From positions 744,001 to 808,000 of the forward strand of contig JBQJBP010000001.1 of assembly GCA_052078155.1 (NCBI GenBank): a DNA stretch of 64,000 nucleotides, given 5' to 3'. The notes under the pieces were generated by a model that saw only the letters and a program-made list of their open reading frames with translations, made no database searches and was not told the DNA's origin. Source of the stretch: CAXBMB01 sp052078155. Its GTDB lineage: Bacteria > Pseudomonadota > Alphaproteobacteria > Kiloniellales > DSM-21159. The translations under genes and the position numbers were made by a program. Within the stretch, counting starts at the first letter, position 1. Each line of letters opens with the position of its first letter. Shown here one piece after another: positions 17,757 through 26,291 of this stretch.

Positions 17757-18916
17757 GCGCTCAACTCCTTGTCGGCGGTCAGCCTGCTCAGTTTGGAGAG
17801 AAGACCGTCCATATCAGCGTAACAGCCCTGCAAATGCCGGCGGCCAACGCCTACCTTGCCTCTGGCGTGCAAAACCCGCCGATTATCAAACAGAAGCAGA
17901 TCACCGGGGCGCAGTTGGTAGGTTATGATGGCTTCTGCCGCATGCAGCGCTCCACCGAACCTGCGATAGGCCCGATAGTAATCAGGCATGATATCCAGGG
18001 GCAGATCCAGCGGTGCTGCAGAACGATTGTTGTAGCGCACAGCCTCAACCTTGCCCTCACTGGACAGTTCAATCAGAGGCGACCGGCTTTGCAGGTCGGT
18101 TTCCCCATCCTGATATCGGAAAGGAACAGACCAGCTTGTCAGCAGCTCAAAGGCCGCCGGGTCATCTCTGCGCAGTTTCTCAGCCACCTGCAGGCCATCG
18201 CACAGGATGGTTTCCCCGCCTTCCGCACCGGCTTCCAGGCAATGCAGCAACTGCAGGCTGGGAACCGGATTTCGGTAAGGGTTATCTGTATGAAGACCCA
18301 GCTTCAGAGGGGTAAAGGCCAGGTTTGTCGGGTTTTCCACTGTTTTGACGTCAAAGAGCGGGCCGTAGTTGGTCTCCCGCACATAGCCGAAGAGCTCCAC
18401 CATCTTAAACAGCTCTTCTTCGCGGGTCGGCACCCCATGGATCACAGAAAAGCCCAGTTGCCAGACGTCCTGTAGACAGGCCTGCAGGGCATGGCCGTTG
18501 TTTGAAATCTCCTGGAAATCGGCTTCCGGCAATCGGCTTTGCAGATCTTTGCCCCAGAGGACCCTGGCTTTGCGCCCAATCAAATCCCCAGCGGGATGAT
18601 CGCTTTCTTCCAGGCGATGAGCCTGCAGCCAGGCCAGAGAAAAGCGCTCTGTGATGTCCTCAGGCTGGAAAGTCAGCGACAAATCATCAGCGTCGCCCAG
18701 CTCAGCCTTTTCCAGGTGCAGGCTTTCTGGTGTGGAGATGATGTCGAAAAGCCGTTGTCCGCCTTCCTGATGACGCCCGGACGGAACATTGTCCCGCAGC
18801 CAGACAGCCGGATAGCGGGTTGTATGACCATTGGACCAGGTCAGATGCAGCCAGTCAGGCTCCACCTGAAAGTTCAACAGCGTCGAAGAATTGCTAACAG
18901 CTCGTTCAGCACTCAT
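17753..18916 (-). CDS. tmpA: Fe(II)/2-oxoglutarate hydroxylase, TmpA-type (gamma-butyrobetaine hydroxylase family)
   Basis: A 387-residue non-heme iron oxygenase. An N-terminal DUF971-like domain (about residues 10-95, LHLTWSNGHTTRYPAVWLRDN) precedes a TauD-type catalytic domain. The iron triad is visible as His209-x-Asp211 (GLHTDNPYR) and His350 (VLHARGKVG), with Arg residues just after it for 2-oxoglutarate. This two-domain build is that of gamma-butyrobetaine hydroxylase and of TmpA, which hydroxylates 2-(trimethylammonio)ethylphosphonate at C1. The coupled HD oxygenase downstream supports TmpA and argues against carnitine synthesis. The start is the ATG at 18916; an upstream TTG at 18955 overlaps the stop of the preceding gene and is an alternative. 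Confidence 0.85.
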   Translation of the reverse strand: MSAERAVSNSSTLLNFQVEPDWLHLTWSNGHTTRYPAVWLRDNVPSGRHQEGGQRLFDIISTPESLHLEKAELGDADDLSLTFQPEDITERFSLAWLQAHRLEESDHPAGDLIGRKARVLWGKDLQSRLPEADFQEISNNGHALQACLQDVWQLGFSVIHGVPTREEELFKMVELFGYVRETNYGPLFDVKTVENPTNLAFTPLKLGLHTDNPYRNPVPSLQLLHCLEAGAEGGETILCDGLQVAEKLRRDDPAAFELLTSWSVPFRYQDGETDLQSRSPLIELSSEGKVEAVRYNNRSAAPLDLPLDIMPDYYRAYRRFGGALHAAEAIITYQLRPGDLLLFDNRRVLHARGKVGVGRRHLQGCYADMDGLLSKLSRLTADKELSA

Positions 18917-18951
18917 TTGAAAACAGCTCGCCAATACTGGGGAAAATCGGG

Positions 18952-19671
18952 TCAAAGAGATTGCGTAGGGCTGGTCTTAAAGGTCACCAGAGCCCCAAAC
19001 TCTTCATCAAAGTTGCAGGAAACGCGGGCATGCACCTTGCCCTGCTTATCAAAGAAACGTGCGTCTTTGCGCAAAGGAAACACGGCTTCGTGCCAGATGC
19101 CGGGATTGATGTAGACCCCTTTGCCGGACGGGACGTAGAAACAGATAAAATCCTGTGGTGTGACATTGTCACCAGGCAGCGCCAGGGGTGTCAAAAAACC
19201 GCCTTCTTCCTGCGGAAAGAACAGCTGACCGCCATCAGGGTGATAGTTGGCGTGACGAATGGCCATTTCCTCGAACGCCGTAAAGCCTGCTCCGGCATCT
19301 CGGTTGCCCTGCCCCAGGCCCCGCGCCAGAACATACTGGTCATTCACCGCTTCATTGTGACCCCGCAGAACACCTTCGTCGTCCCAGGAGAAGGAGAAAA
19401 TCCCTTCCGTGGTGCCGCCTTCATCACCGCAGCCAGGGTCCATCTTACGCCAGCCTGACAAAGGCCAGGGCACAATCTCAATGGGATGCTGATAGGGATC
19501 GGTGACAATCTGCCCAAAGCCCTGCAGGCTTTCTTCCGTTGCCTCAACGACAGGAATTGAAACCCGTGTCAGGTCCTTGATGCTGTCGAGATCTTGCAAA
19601 TCAGACTGAGGGAAAGACGCGTGGGACTTTGAGATTGGGCTCTTACCGGGCGCATTGCTCATGGTGGTCAT
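18952..19671 (-). CDS. Ureidoglycolate-lyase-like cupin protein, first gene of the tmp operon
   Basis: A 239-residue soluble protein. It resembles the ureidoglycolate lyase (AllA) type cupin fold. The hallmarks are NYHPDGGQLFFP (about residues 152-163), VPSGKGVYINPGIWHEAVFPL (about 190-210) and a following acidic/FD segment. It is longer than AllA (about 165 residues), with an extra N-terminal 60 residues. No purine or allantoin genes are nearby. It is the promoter-proximal gene of the operon with tmpA and tmpB, ends 36 bp before the tmpA ATG (or overlaps its possible TTG start), and has a strong ribosome site (AGGAG). Its role in phosphonate breakdown is unknown; it could act on the substrate, on an intermediate, or as a lyase on a side product. 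Confidence 0.7.
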   Translation of the reverse strand: MTTMSNAPGKSPISKSHASFPQSDLQDLDSIKDLTRVSIPVVEATEESLQGFGQIVTDPYQHPIEIVPWPLSGWRKMDPGCGDEGGTTEGIFSFSWDDEGVLRGHNEAVNDQYVLARGLGQGNRDAGAGFTAFEEMAIRHANYHPDGGQLFFPQEEGGFLTPLALPGDNVTPQDFICFYVPSGKGVYINPGIWHEAVFPLRKDARFFDKQGKVHARVSCNFDEEFGALVTFKTSPTQSL

Positions 19672-20024
19672 AGGGGGCTCCTGCCAAAGAGGCTGCGTGT
19701 GTTGACCGTTACCCGCCCCTCACTCAGCAGTAAAGAGCGGTCAAGCCGACTGAAAGACCATCTGATACAAAACAGTAATCAATTCAAATTGAATAACGTG
19801 AATTCAGCATTAGAAAGATTTATACATCGTTCTAACAGCCTGTGCTGGCTGTCTTTTTGAAAGCCATGAATTTTTCGTGACGCTCATCTGTGATCACTGT
19901 GGAGGAAAAACCGCACAATTCCGGGCCCAAACGGTGGAAATCTTCGGCGACTGTCTATAGATTTTTCTTAAACAAGAAAGAACGAAAATAAGTTTCCTTG
20001 AAGAAACTGACCGGGGGTACTGCC
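19672..20024. promoter_or_regulatory. Divergent promoter/operator region with a LysR-type palindrome
   Basis: About 350 bp between the tmp operon and its divergent LysR gene. At 19782-19794 is ATTCAA-A-TTGAAT, a perfect inverted repeat that also gives the T-N11-A pattern of LysR sites (T19783, A19795). It sits about 110 bp before the cupin gene. The LysR start at 20025 is preceded by GGGGG. The tmp promoter should lie between 19672 and 19780. Confidence 0.55.
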
Positions 20025-20906
20025 ATGCGCTATAGCCAGCTGCGCGCTTTTGATGCTGTTGCCAGACACAAGACCTTCTCAAAAGCTGCCCAAGCCCTGA
20101 ATGTGACCCAACCTGCTGTTACCGTTCAGGTTCGGGCACTGGAAGAAGCCTATGGTCTGGCTTTGTTTCGACGCACCAGCACTGCCGTCATCATGACGGC
20201 GGCCGGACGCAGCCTTTTCGAACTGACCCGCCAGATGTTTGCGGTGGAAACGCGCATACGCGAAGAACTCACAGCCCAGGAAAAGCTGCAAAGCGGCACT
20301 CTCTCAGTAGCAGCGGACGGCCCCCACGTCCTGCTTAAACTGATCCAGCAGTTTCAGAAGAGCCATCCCGGGGTCGAGGTCACCGTCACGCTGGGCAACC
20401 GGGCAACCACCCTGCAGCGGGTGCTGGAGCACGAAGTGGATCTGGCCATCGTCGCCAATCCGGACCCCGATGAGCGGCTGCTGGTTCAGCCTGCAGCCTT
20501 ACAGGATCTGGTTGTGCTGTTTCCGCAAGGACATCCGATGGCTGAAAAGCCCGCCGTTACCCTGGAAGACCTGCAGGGAATGAAGGCTGTGCTGCGTGAA
20601 CCCGGCTCCCATACCTATGACACGGTCAAAAAAGCGCTGAAGAAAGGCCGGGTGAAACTGTCATCCGAGCTTGAGCTGAACAGCCGGGAAGCCATCCGGG
20701 AAGCCGTGGCGACCGGGCTAGGAATCGGTTTCCTTTTTTCAGAAGAAGCTGTCGGGGACAACCGCTGTGTGGCACGTACCCTGGTGGGCTTTGAACGATC
20801 CAGCAAGGACAGCCTGATCTGCCTGAACAACCGGGCCTCGGAAAAAGCCATCGCCGGGTTCTGCGCAACCGTCAAAGCCTACTACGACAGCATCCACAGC
20901 AGATAA
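20025..20906 (+). CDS. LysR-family transcriptional regulator, divergent from the tmp operon
   Basis: A 293-residue LysR regulator. The N-terminal helix-turn-helix is at residues 1-60 (MRYSQLRAFDAVARHKTFSKAAQALNVTQPA, split here only by family alignment). The C-terminal effector domain is the periplasmic-binding-protein fold. It opens with the same M-x-Y-x-QLRAF sequence as the two other LysR proteins in this region, which suggests a shared phosphonate-related subfamily. Divergent placement predicts control of the tmp genes, with a phosphonate as effector (inference). The ATG at 20025 has GGGGG upstream; the frame is open to a TTG at 19998 that is not used. Confidence 0.9.
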   Translation: MRYSQLRAFDAVARHKTFSKAAQALNVTQPAVTVQVRALEEAYGLALFRRTSTAVIMTAAGRSLFELTRQMFAVETRIREELTAQEKLQSGTLSVAADGPHVLLKLIQQFQKSHPGVEVTVTLGNRATTLQRVLEHEVDLAIVANPDPDERLLVQPAALQDLVVLFPQGHPMAEKPAVTLEDLQGMKAVLREPGSHTYDTVKKALKKGRVKLSSELELNSREAIREAVATGLGIGFLFSEEAVGDNRCVARTLVGFERSSKDSLICLNNRASEKAIAGFCATVKAYYDSIHSR

Positions 20907-21242
20907 GCTGATGGTCTGCCGGGGCTGGCCCTCCTGGCCAATGGCAGCGCCCTGCCCCTTTCTTTCCTTTGGGACTGGCCCCACGGGCATTACCCCGACA
21001 CTGCTTGGCGAATGAGCGGCAAGTTGTGATGGTTTAGCCAGGCAGGTGATATCCGTTATCCGGCAACGGGCCATTCAAATCCTTAGTGTCAAATCGGCTT
21101 AAGTGGACTCACTACGTGACAACGCTTAGAGCGTGAAACTCTTTTCAGTTTTTTAGAGGATGATTCACGGATTAGGTACAAGCGCAAAGCGCTTCTAACC
21201 AAACCGATCATGCTCTAGACCCAGCCAAAAGCCTGATATCGA
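20907..21242. other. Intergenic region holding repeat copy 2
   Basis: About 335 bp between convergent genes (LysR + strand, dehydrogenase - strand). The first half shows nothing recognisable. The second half is the interspersed repeat at 21089-21189. A short CCTGAT-ATCG-ATCAGG hairpin at 21232-21247 overlaps the dehydrogenase stop codon and has a weak T-run on the - strand. Confidence 0.5.
21089..21189 (+). repeat. Interspersed repeat, copy 2
   Basis: A roughly 100-bp element. It runs from TCAAATCGGCTTAAG to GTACAAGCGCAAAG and aligns base for base with copy 1 (5785-5884) apart from scattered substitutions. Internal marks are ACGTGACAACGCTT, GTGAAACTCTTTTCAG and TTAGAGGATGA. Confidence 0.8.
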
Positions 21243-22352
21243 TCAGGGCACAATGGCCGCCCGCATGACCCTTCGGTCAGCCGCTTTGGCAAAAGCGTCA
21301 TCCAGTTCCTCAAGAGAAAAGCGCGAATCCACCAGCTCTTTAAAGGGAAAGCGGTCCCGATTGGCCATGACGAAGTCCAGTGCCTGGATCAGATGCTTGG
21401 GATGATAGTTGTGGACCCCTTTAAGGGTGATCCATTTGCGCAGGATCTGGTTGCCATCGATCCGGATTTCATCATTCGGGTTCACCAGGCCCGCAATGAT
21501 GTAGCGCCCGGCAACGGACAACATGGATAGGCCTGTGGGCACGACCGAAGCCAGACCACAGACTTCAATGGCCACATTCGCCCCCTCTGGCGGGCAAAGG
21601 GCTTTGACTTCGTCAATCAATGCCTGATCGCTGTACTTTGAGACATCCAGAACCACATCCGCCCCGAAGGAGCGGGCCATGTTCAGGCGGTCCGGCACAG
21701 CGTCCAGCCCGATCACCCGCCCGGCACCGCGCGCCTTTGCGATGGCACAGCCATAAAGTCCCAGAAGACCCAACCCCTGTACGACAACACTGTCCCCCAT
21801 CTGAACATTTGCGGCCTCCACCACGGAGATCATGGTGGCGACACCACAGTTCAGTGGCGTGGCTTCTTCATCAGACAGCTCATCAGGCAGCTTCAGGATG
21901 CCCGTTCCCGGCAGGATGTAGCAGTAGTCCGCAAATCCCCCGAGGAAATGCGGGTCTTCATCTGCCAGGTCGTGCCCGTACTTTCGCAAACCCGGGGACT
22001 TCTGCGGCATGTCCATGATGTCTCGGGGATAGGATTCACCGCTGTGAAAGTACTCGGTCCAGGTGACCCGGTCCCCGACCCGCAAGGGATCACCGCGCAT
22101 GTCATTCTTGATGCCAGCACCAATCTGTTCCACCACACCGATGATTTCATGTCCCAGAATGCCGGGACAGGGATTGGGGCGGTGGCCCTGATAGGAGTGA
22201 ATGTCTGAACGGCAGATGGTTGCCATGGTGATCCGTGCCAGCACTTCCCCGCCCTTCACATCCCGGACAGGGTAAGTTCTCACCTCAAAAGGCTCATTGG
22301 GGGCGGAGTAGACGACCGCACGACCGGTTTTTGTCATGACTTCACTCATCAT
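21243..22352 (-). CDS. Zinc-type alcohol dehydrogenase associated with phosphonate catabolism
   Basis: A 369-residue medium-chain dehydrogenase of the kind found in phosphonate loci. Catalytic zinc ligands Cys47 and His68-Glu69 (ILGHEIIG) are present, as are the GLGLLGLYGCAIAKARGA nucleotide-binding turn and the Asp (IGLDAVPDRL) expected for NAD preference. The loop that normally carries four structural-zinc cysteines (about residues 103-119, HSGESYPRD...PQKS) has none, with Ser104, Ser107, Arg110 and Ser119 at or close to the expected spacing. The start overlaps the stop of the upstream phnE by ATGA, so it is the last gene of the phnDCEE operon. The substrate is unknown; an alcohol or aldehyde phosphonate is the obvious candidate. 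Confidence 0.85.
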   Translation of the reverse strand: MMSEVMTKTGRAVVYSAPNEPFEVRTYPVRDVKGGEVLARITMATICRSDIHSYQGHRPNPCPGILGHEIIGVVEQIGAGIKNDMRGDPLRVGDRVTWTEYFHSGESYPRDIMDMPQKSPGLRKYGHDLADEDPHFLGGFADYCYILPGTGILKLPDELSDEEATPLNCGVATMISVVEAANVQMGDSVVVQGLGLLGLYGCAIAKARGAGRVIGLDAVPDRLNMARSFGADVVLDVSKYSDQALIDEVKALCPPEGANVAIEVCGLASVVPTGLSMLSVAGRYIIAGLVNPNDEIRIDGNQILRKWITLKGVHNYHPKHLIQALDFVMANRDRFPFKELVDSRFSLEELDDAFAKAADRRVMRAAIVP

Positions 22353-23182
22353 TTCATCTTCATTGCTTTGTTGCGTGCCCAGGCGGAAAGGGTCTCAGAC
22401 AGCAGCACCAAGACCAGGATCGACAGCAGGATGGCGGCCACCCGCTCTGTTTCGATCTGCATGACATTTCGCTTGAGGTACCAGCCCATGCCACCGGCGC
22501 CGAAAAAACCGACCACCGTGGCCGCCCGGAACGCCACATCCCAGGTGTAGATGGCAATGCCGGTTACAGCGACGCGGATTTGCGGAAAGACACCGAAAAT
22601 CACCACCTGAAACAGATTGGCGCCAGTCGCCCGCATGGCCTCCACCGGTCCCATGTCGACGGCTTCAATTTCCTCAGCCAGCAACTTGCCGGCAAAGCCA
22701 ATGGAAAAGAAGGTCAGCGCCAGGACACCCGGGAACATGCCAAACCCAAGAATCGACACGAAGAGAATGGCCCAGATCATTTCGTGCACAGCCCGGCACC
22801 CCATGGTCACCAATCGGGCCAGGGGGTAAACGAAACGGCGCGAAGGTGTGATGTTGTGGGCCGCAAACCATCCCAGGGGCAGAGCAAAGAGCAGACCGAA
22901 AAAGGTGCCTAGAAAAGCCATCTGGATCGTATCCAGCACATAGGCCAAATAGCTCTTATCCATGATGTAATCGATGTCCGGGGGATAGTAACGGTTGGCC
23001 AGCGTGGCCCCCATGCGATCCATCATGCCGAGCAGACGCCCCAGGGGAATGTTCAGGTATTCAATGCTGTAGGCCAGAAAGACAAAGACCAGCAGCCAGA
23101 TCCCAAACTTCAGAAAGCTGTCGGGAAAGCGGTAACGTCGCCAGGTCAAGGGAGCATCCGCAGTGTTATCGTTGGCAGTCAT
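22349..23182 (-). CDS. phnE: Phosphonate ABC transporter permease
   Basis: A 277-residue inner-membrane permease of the PhnE family, with about six membrane helices. The cytoplasmic coupling motif is seen as LLAEEIEAVDMGPVEAMRATGA (about residues 165-186), the usual EAA loop. It is the second of two adjacent permeases, presumably pairing with the upstream one on a PhnC dimer. A strong ribosome site (GGGAGGGAGACAC) precedes the ATG; 14 bp separate it from the upstream permease. Its 3' end overlaps the dehydrogenase start. Confidence 0.92.
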   Translation of the reverse strand: MTANDNTADAPLTWRRYRFPDSFLKFGIWLLVFVFLAYSIEYLNIPLGRLLGMMDRMGATLANRYYPPDIDYIMDKSYLAYVLDTIQMAFLGTFFGLLFALPLGWFAAHNITPSRRFVYPLARLVTMGCRAVHEMIWAILFVSILGFGMFPGVLALTFFSIGFAGKLLAEEIEAVDMGPVEAMRATGANLFQVVIFGVFPQIRVAVTGIAIYTWDVAFRAATVVGFFGAGGMGWYLKRNVMQIETERVAAILLSILVLVLLSETLSAWARNKAMKMK

Positions 23183-23196
23183 GTGTCTCCCTCCCC

Positions 23197-24060
23197 CTAG
23201 ATAATGGCCCGGCGAACCCGGTGGGACAGGGCTTCACCAATCAGGATCAGAGCAAAAATGGCGACGATCACCGTCATGACACCGTGATAGTTGTAGGTGT
23301 GCATTTGCCGGAAGAAGACCAGCCCCAGTCCCCCTGCCCCAACGAGGCCGAGGATAGACGAGCGGCGGATGTTGATTTCCCATTCAAAGATGATGACCCC
23401 CAGCACCTGCGGCAGGATCTGCGGCAGGATGGCATAGATCAGGACCTGCAAGTTGTTGCCACCTACGGACCGGATGGCCTCGACCGGGCCCGGATCTATG
23501 TCTTCAATGGCTTCGGACGTCATCTTGGCAATGAAGCCCACAGACCGCATGGCAATGGCAAAGATCCCCGGCAAAGCCCCCAGACCGACAGCTGCGACGA
23601 AAAACAGGGCCCAGACAATTTCATGAATTGACCGGCTGACAGTCATCAAAAAGCGGGCCAGGGGATAGGTCACAGGCTTGAAAGGTGTGATGTTCACCGC
23701 GCCGAACCAGGCCACCGGGATGCAGATGAGAACTCCCAGAAAAGTGCCCAGACAGGCAATCATCAGGGTCTCGAGTGCGGGCTGCCACAGGTCGGCAAAG
23801 AGTGCAAAATCCAAGCCGACAAACCGGTGGATCGCTTCAAGAACGGCCCCGATGCCGCCCAGGCGTTCCCAGTCCGTGTCCTCAACAATGGTGGCATTGA
23901 TGCACCAGGCCACGACCAGCAAAAGCAGGAACGCCACAAAGAACTGAACTCTTCTGGATCGCTGCTTCTGCGCCATGACCTGATCGGCCAAGGAACTCAA
24001 AGACGGGGAACTCAAGGACGGGGAGCTCAAGGATGGGGACGCCGCTGTGCTGTTGCTCAT
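23197..24060 (-). CDS. phnE: Phosphonate ABC transporter permease
   Basis: A 287-residue permease paralogous to the downstream one, with the EAA-type loop KMTSEAIEDIDPGPVEAIRSVGG (about residues 185-207). The cytoplasmic N-terminal tail contains a tandem SLSSP repeat (residues 10-27) encoded by three near-identical 15-bp units, which probably expanded by slippage. An AAGGAGGGTGAC ribosome site fixes the ATG at 24060; an in-frame codon at 24099 lies inside phnC and is not needed. It starts 10 bp after phnC. Confidence 0.92.
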   Translation of the reverse strand: MSNSTAASPSLSSPSLSSPSLSSLADQVMAQKQRSRRVQFFVAFLLLLVVAWCINATIVEDTDWERLGGIGAVLEAIHRFVGLDFALFADLWQPALETLMIACLGTFLGVLICIPVAWFGAVNITPFKPVTYPLARFLMTVSRSIHEIVWALFFVAAVGLGALPGIFAIAMRSVGFIAKMTSEAIEDIDPGPVEAIRSVGGNNLQVLIYAILPQILPQVLGVIIFEWEINIRRSSILGLVGAGGLGLVFFRQMHTYNYHGVMTVIVAIFALILIGEALSHRVRRAII

Positions 24061-24070
24061 GTCACCCTCC

Positions 24071-24823
24071 TTAAAGCACTTCCATGGCGTAAATCTCATT
24101 CAGGCGATCTTTGTTCATGTCCTCGGTCAGGCCGTTGAACATCATCACGCCATCCTGCAGGCCAATGATTTTGTTGCAGAATTCGGTTGCCAGCTGAACA
24201 TCGTGAATGTTGCAGAGGCAGGGGACTTTCAGTTCCTGAGCCATCTGTTTGATCAGGCCCATGATTTCCCGGGAGATCTTGGGATCCAGAGCTGACGTGG
24301 GTTCATCCAGCAGCAGCATCTTGGGGTCCTGCATCAAGGCTCTTGCAATGCCAACACGCTGGCGCTGACCGCCGGACAGTTCATCTGCCCGCTTGTCCAC
24401 ATGATCGATCAGCCCCACCCGTTCCAACAGCCTGAGCGCATGATCCACGTCTTCTCGCGTGAAGGCCCTGAATACCGTGCGCAGGGTGCTGGTGTATCCC
24501 AGGCGTCCGGACAGCACATTGTCCATCACGCTCATGCGGTTGATCAGGTTAAACTCCTGGAAAATAACCCCAATATCGCGACGCAGCAGCCGAAGCTCGC
24601 TTTTGGGAATGTTGGTCACTTCCCGGCCGTTGAAGTGAATCTGCCCTGCAGAGGGTTCCACCAGGCGATTGATGCAGCGAATCAACGTGGACTTACCGGC
24701 ACCGCTGGGCCCAATGATGGCAAAGAAGTCATCATCTTCGACCGAGAAGGTCAGGCCTTTTAAGATATCGGGACCACCGGAACTGTATTTGGACCGCAGA
24801 TCCCTGACTTCCAGAATAGCCAT
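24071..24823 (-). CDS. phnC: Phosphonate ABC transporter ATP-binding protein
   Basis: A 250-residue ATPase. It has Walker A (GPSGAGKST, about residues 38-46), Q-loop (FQEFNL), ABC signature (LSGGQRQRVGIA) and Walker B (MLLLDEPTSALD). Length and order match PhnC. It sits between phnD and the two phnE genes. The ATG at 24823 has AAAGAGGTG at good spacing; a GTG two codons upstream is the alternative. Confidence 0.95.
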   Translation of the reverse strand: MAILEVRDLRSKYSSGGPDILKGLTFSVEDDDFFAIIGPSGAGKSTLIRCINRLVEPSAGQIHFNGREVTNIPKSELRLLRRDIGVIFQEFNLINRMSVMDNVLSGRLGYTSTLRTVFRAFTREDVDHALRLLERVGLIDHVDKRADELSGGQRQRVGIARALMQDPKMLLLDEPTSALDPKISREIMGLIKQMAQELKVPCLCNIHDVQLATEFCNKIIGLQDGVMMFNGLTEDMNKDRLNEIYAMEVL

Positions 24824-24913
24824 ACTCACACCTCTTTAGGTTCCGCTCTTTGCCGAATGACACGGCTGTGCCAAAGGCTGGAGTCAGAGCGTAAACCAAC
24901 TGTTCTTTTGTCG

Positions 24914-24962
24914 TGAAAAAAGCGCGGCTGGGGTGAGGGTTTCATCGCAAGTCACCCCAGCC
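24914..24962 (-). terminator. Attenuator-type hairpin between phnD and phnC
   Basis: An 11-bp stem GGCTGGGGTGA / TCACCCCAGCC with a 15-nt loop is followed on the - strand by GCGCTTTTTTC. It lies in the 212-bp spacer after phnD. Partial termination here would make more binding protein than ATPase and permease. Confidence 0.75.
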
Positions 24963-25035
24963 AATGAGCTGGTTTTCTTCTGAACGGGAGCTTGCAAAAG
25001 TCCCGGACAAACCAACTCTAGGAGATCATCAGGGA

Positions 25036-25992
25036 TCAGTTCTTCTTACGCGCGTCCTTGGCCTTCTTGAGATCCCGGATGATGTCGTAGTCCGAGGAGC
25101 TCATGGAAACGAAGGTGTTGGATTTGACGTTGGCCAGGAATTTCTCGGCATTGGGGTCATCTTTCAGCCCCAGGAAGGTTTCCTGGATCTTAGCCTTGAT
25201 GTCGTCGCACAGGGTGTTGCGGTAGACGAAGGGATCCTGGGGAATGGGATCAGATTTCCACAGGACATTGACCTCATCCATAGAGGCTTCCCCTTTGGCC
25301 ACCACATTGTCAAAGCGGTGAGAGGCGACAAAGGCCGCATCCACCTTGCCCTTCATGACGGCCACGCTGGAAAGCTCGTGGCTGCCCGTATAGGCAACCT
25401 TACCAAAGTAGTCATCCAGGCCGGTACCAATCACCTTGGAGAACACCACCCGGGGCATCAGGTTGCCGGACGTGCTGCCCGGATCTGTCAGGCCCAGTGT
25501 GGCCCCCTTCAGGGAATCAATGTCGGTAAACCCGGAACCTTTCTTGGAGATCAGGACACCGCGATAGCCGGGCCCTTCTTCCTGCATATGGCCCGGTTTT
25601 TTGGCATAGGTGGCAAAGACCTCAATGCTGGGGTCTTTGGAATTGGCAATGACGTAGGTGTAGGGGCCAAGCACCGCCACATCCACAAAGCGGCCCAGCA
25701 ATCCTTCAACCACAGCAGCATAGGATGTTGGCAGGAAGAAGGAGATTTCCTTGCCCGTCAGCTCCGCCATCCGGTCCGTCACCGGCTTGTAGAGTTCCAG
25801 TTCTGCAACGGACTCTTCAGTTGGGATGATGGCAAAGGTCAGAACATCAGGATTTTCACAGGATTCAGCTTTCGCCTCAGTCACATTCGAAGAAAAAGCT
25901 GTCAGCGCCAACGCCGAAACCATCGCCACAGATGCAATCGACTTGGTAAATCCAGAAAACAGCGCACAAACTTTAGGTTTAGATGCAAACAT
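25036..25992 (-). CDS. phnD: Phosphonate ABC transporter substrate-binding protein
   Basis: A 318-residue periplasmic binding protein. A signal peptide of about 42 residues ends near AEAKAES. The mature part has the PhnD pattern: LTFAIIPTEESVAELELYKPV, PTSYAAVVEGLLGRFVDVAVLGPYTYVIA, TDPGSTSGNLMPR (the phosphonate-oxygen-binding Ser/Thr loop) and AAFVASHRFD. It is the first gene of the phnD-phnC-phnE-phnE-dehydrogenase operon and is divergent from a LysR gene. Substrate specificity is not fixed by sequence; with tmpAB nearby, a trimethylammonio- or aminoethyl-phosphonate is likely. Confidence 0.92.
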   Translation of the reverse strand: MFASKPKVCALFSGFTKSIASVAMVSALALTAFSSNVTEAKAESCENPDVLTFAIIPTEESVAELELYKPVTDRMAELTGKEISFFLPTSYAAVVEGLLGRFVDVAVLGPYTYVIANSKDPSIEVFATYAKKPGHMQEEGPGYRGVLISKKGSGFTDIDSLKGATLGLTDPGSTSGNLMPRVVFSKVIGTGLDDYFGKVAYTGSHELSSVAVMKGKVDAAFVASHRFDNVVAKGEASMDEVNVLWKSDPIPQDPFVYRNTLCDDIKAKIQETFLGLKDDPNAEKFLANVKSNTFVSMSSSDYDIIRDLKKAKDARKKN

Positions 25993-26291
25993 TTACTCTC
26001 TCCGCTCAAGAAATGAAGCCTCGTATTTCATTCTTTATCTCATGCCTCAATTTCATATTTGTGGCATGGACCGACTTTTTATCGATTTTTTACTTGAGAG
26101 TTTGTTATCCTCACCCAACAATCATCTCACGCACCAAACTATTGGACAAATGCAAATATTGAATAGTTTTGATTGATGAAATCAATACCAGTAAGACATG
26201 TTGCAGTTCGGTGAAAGGATCTCACCTGGAGCCCGTATGGGCAGTGATCCGCTGCACTTACACTTTGCGTTGACTTCTGGAGACCCGGGCC
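25993..26291. promoter_or_regulatory. Divergent promoter/operator region phnD vs LysR
   Basis: A 300-bp AT-rich spacer. At 26172-26186 is the inverted repeat ATTGAT-GAA-ATCAAT, which also fits T-N11-A (T26173, A26185), a good LysR operator candidate. The phnD promoter should lie between 25993 and about 26170. Confidence 0.55.

Noticed and set aside
17753..18916. Reading the hydroxylase as gamma-butyrobetaine hydroxylase for carnitine synthesis
   Set aside because: It is coupled to an HD-type C-P oxygenase and lies among phosphonate genes, which fits TmpA better.
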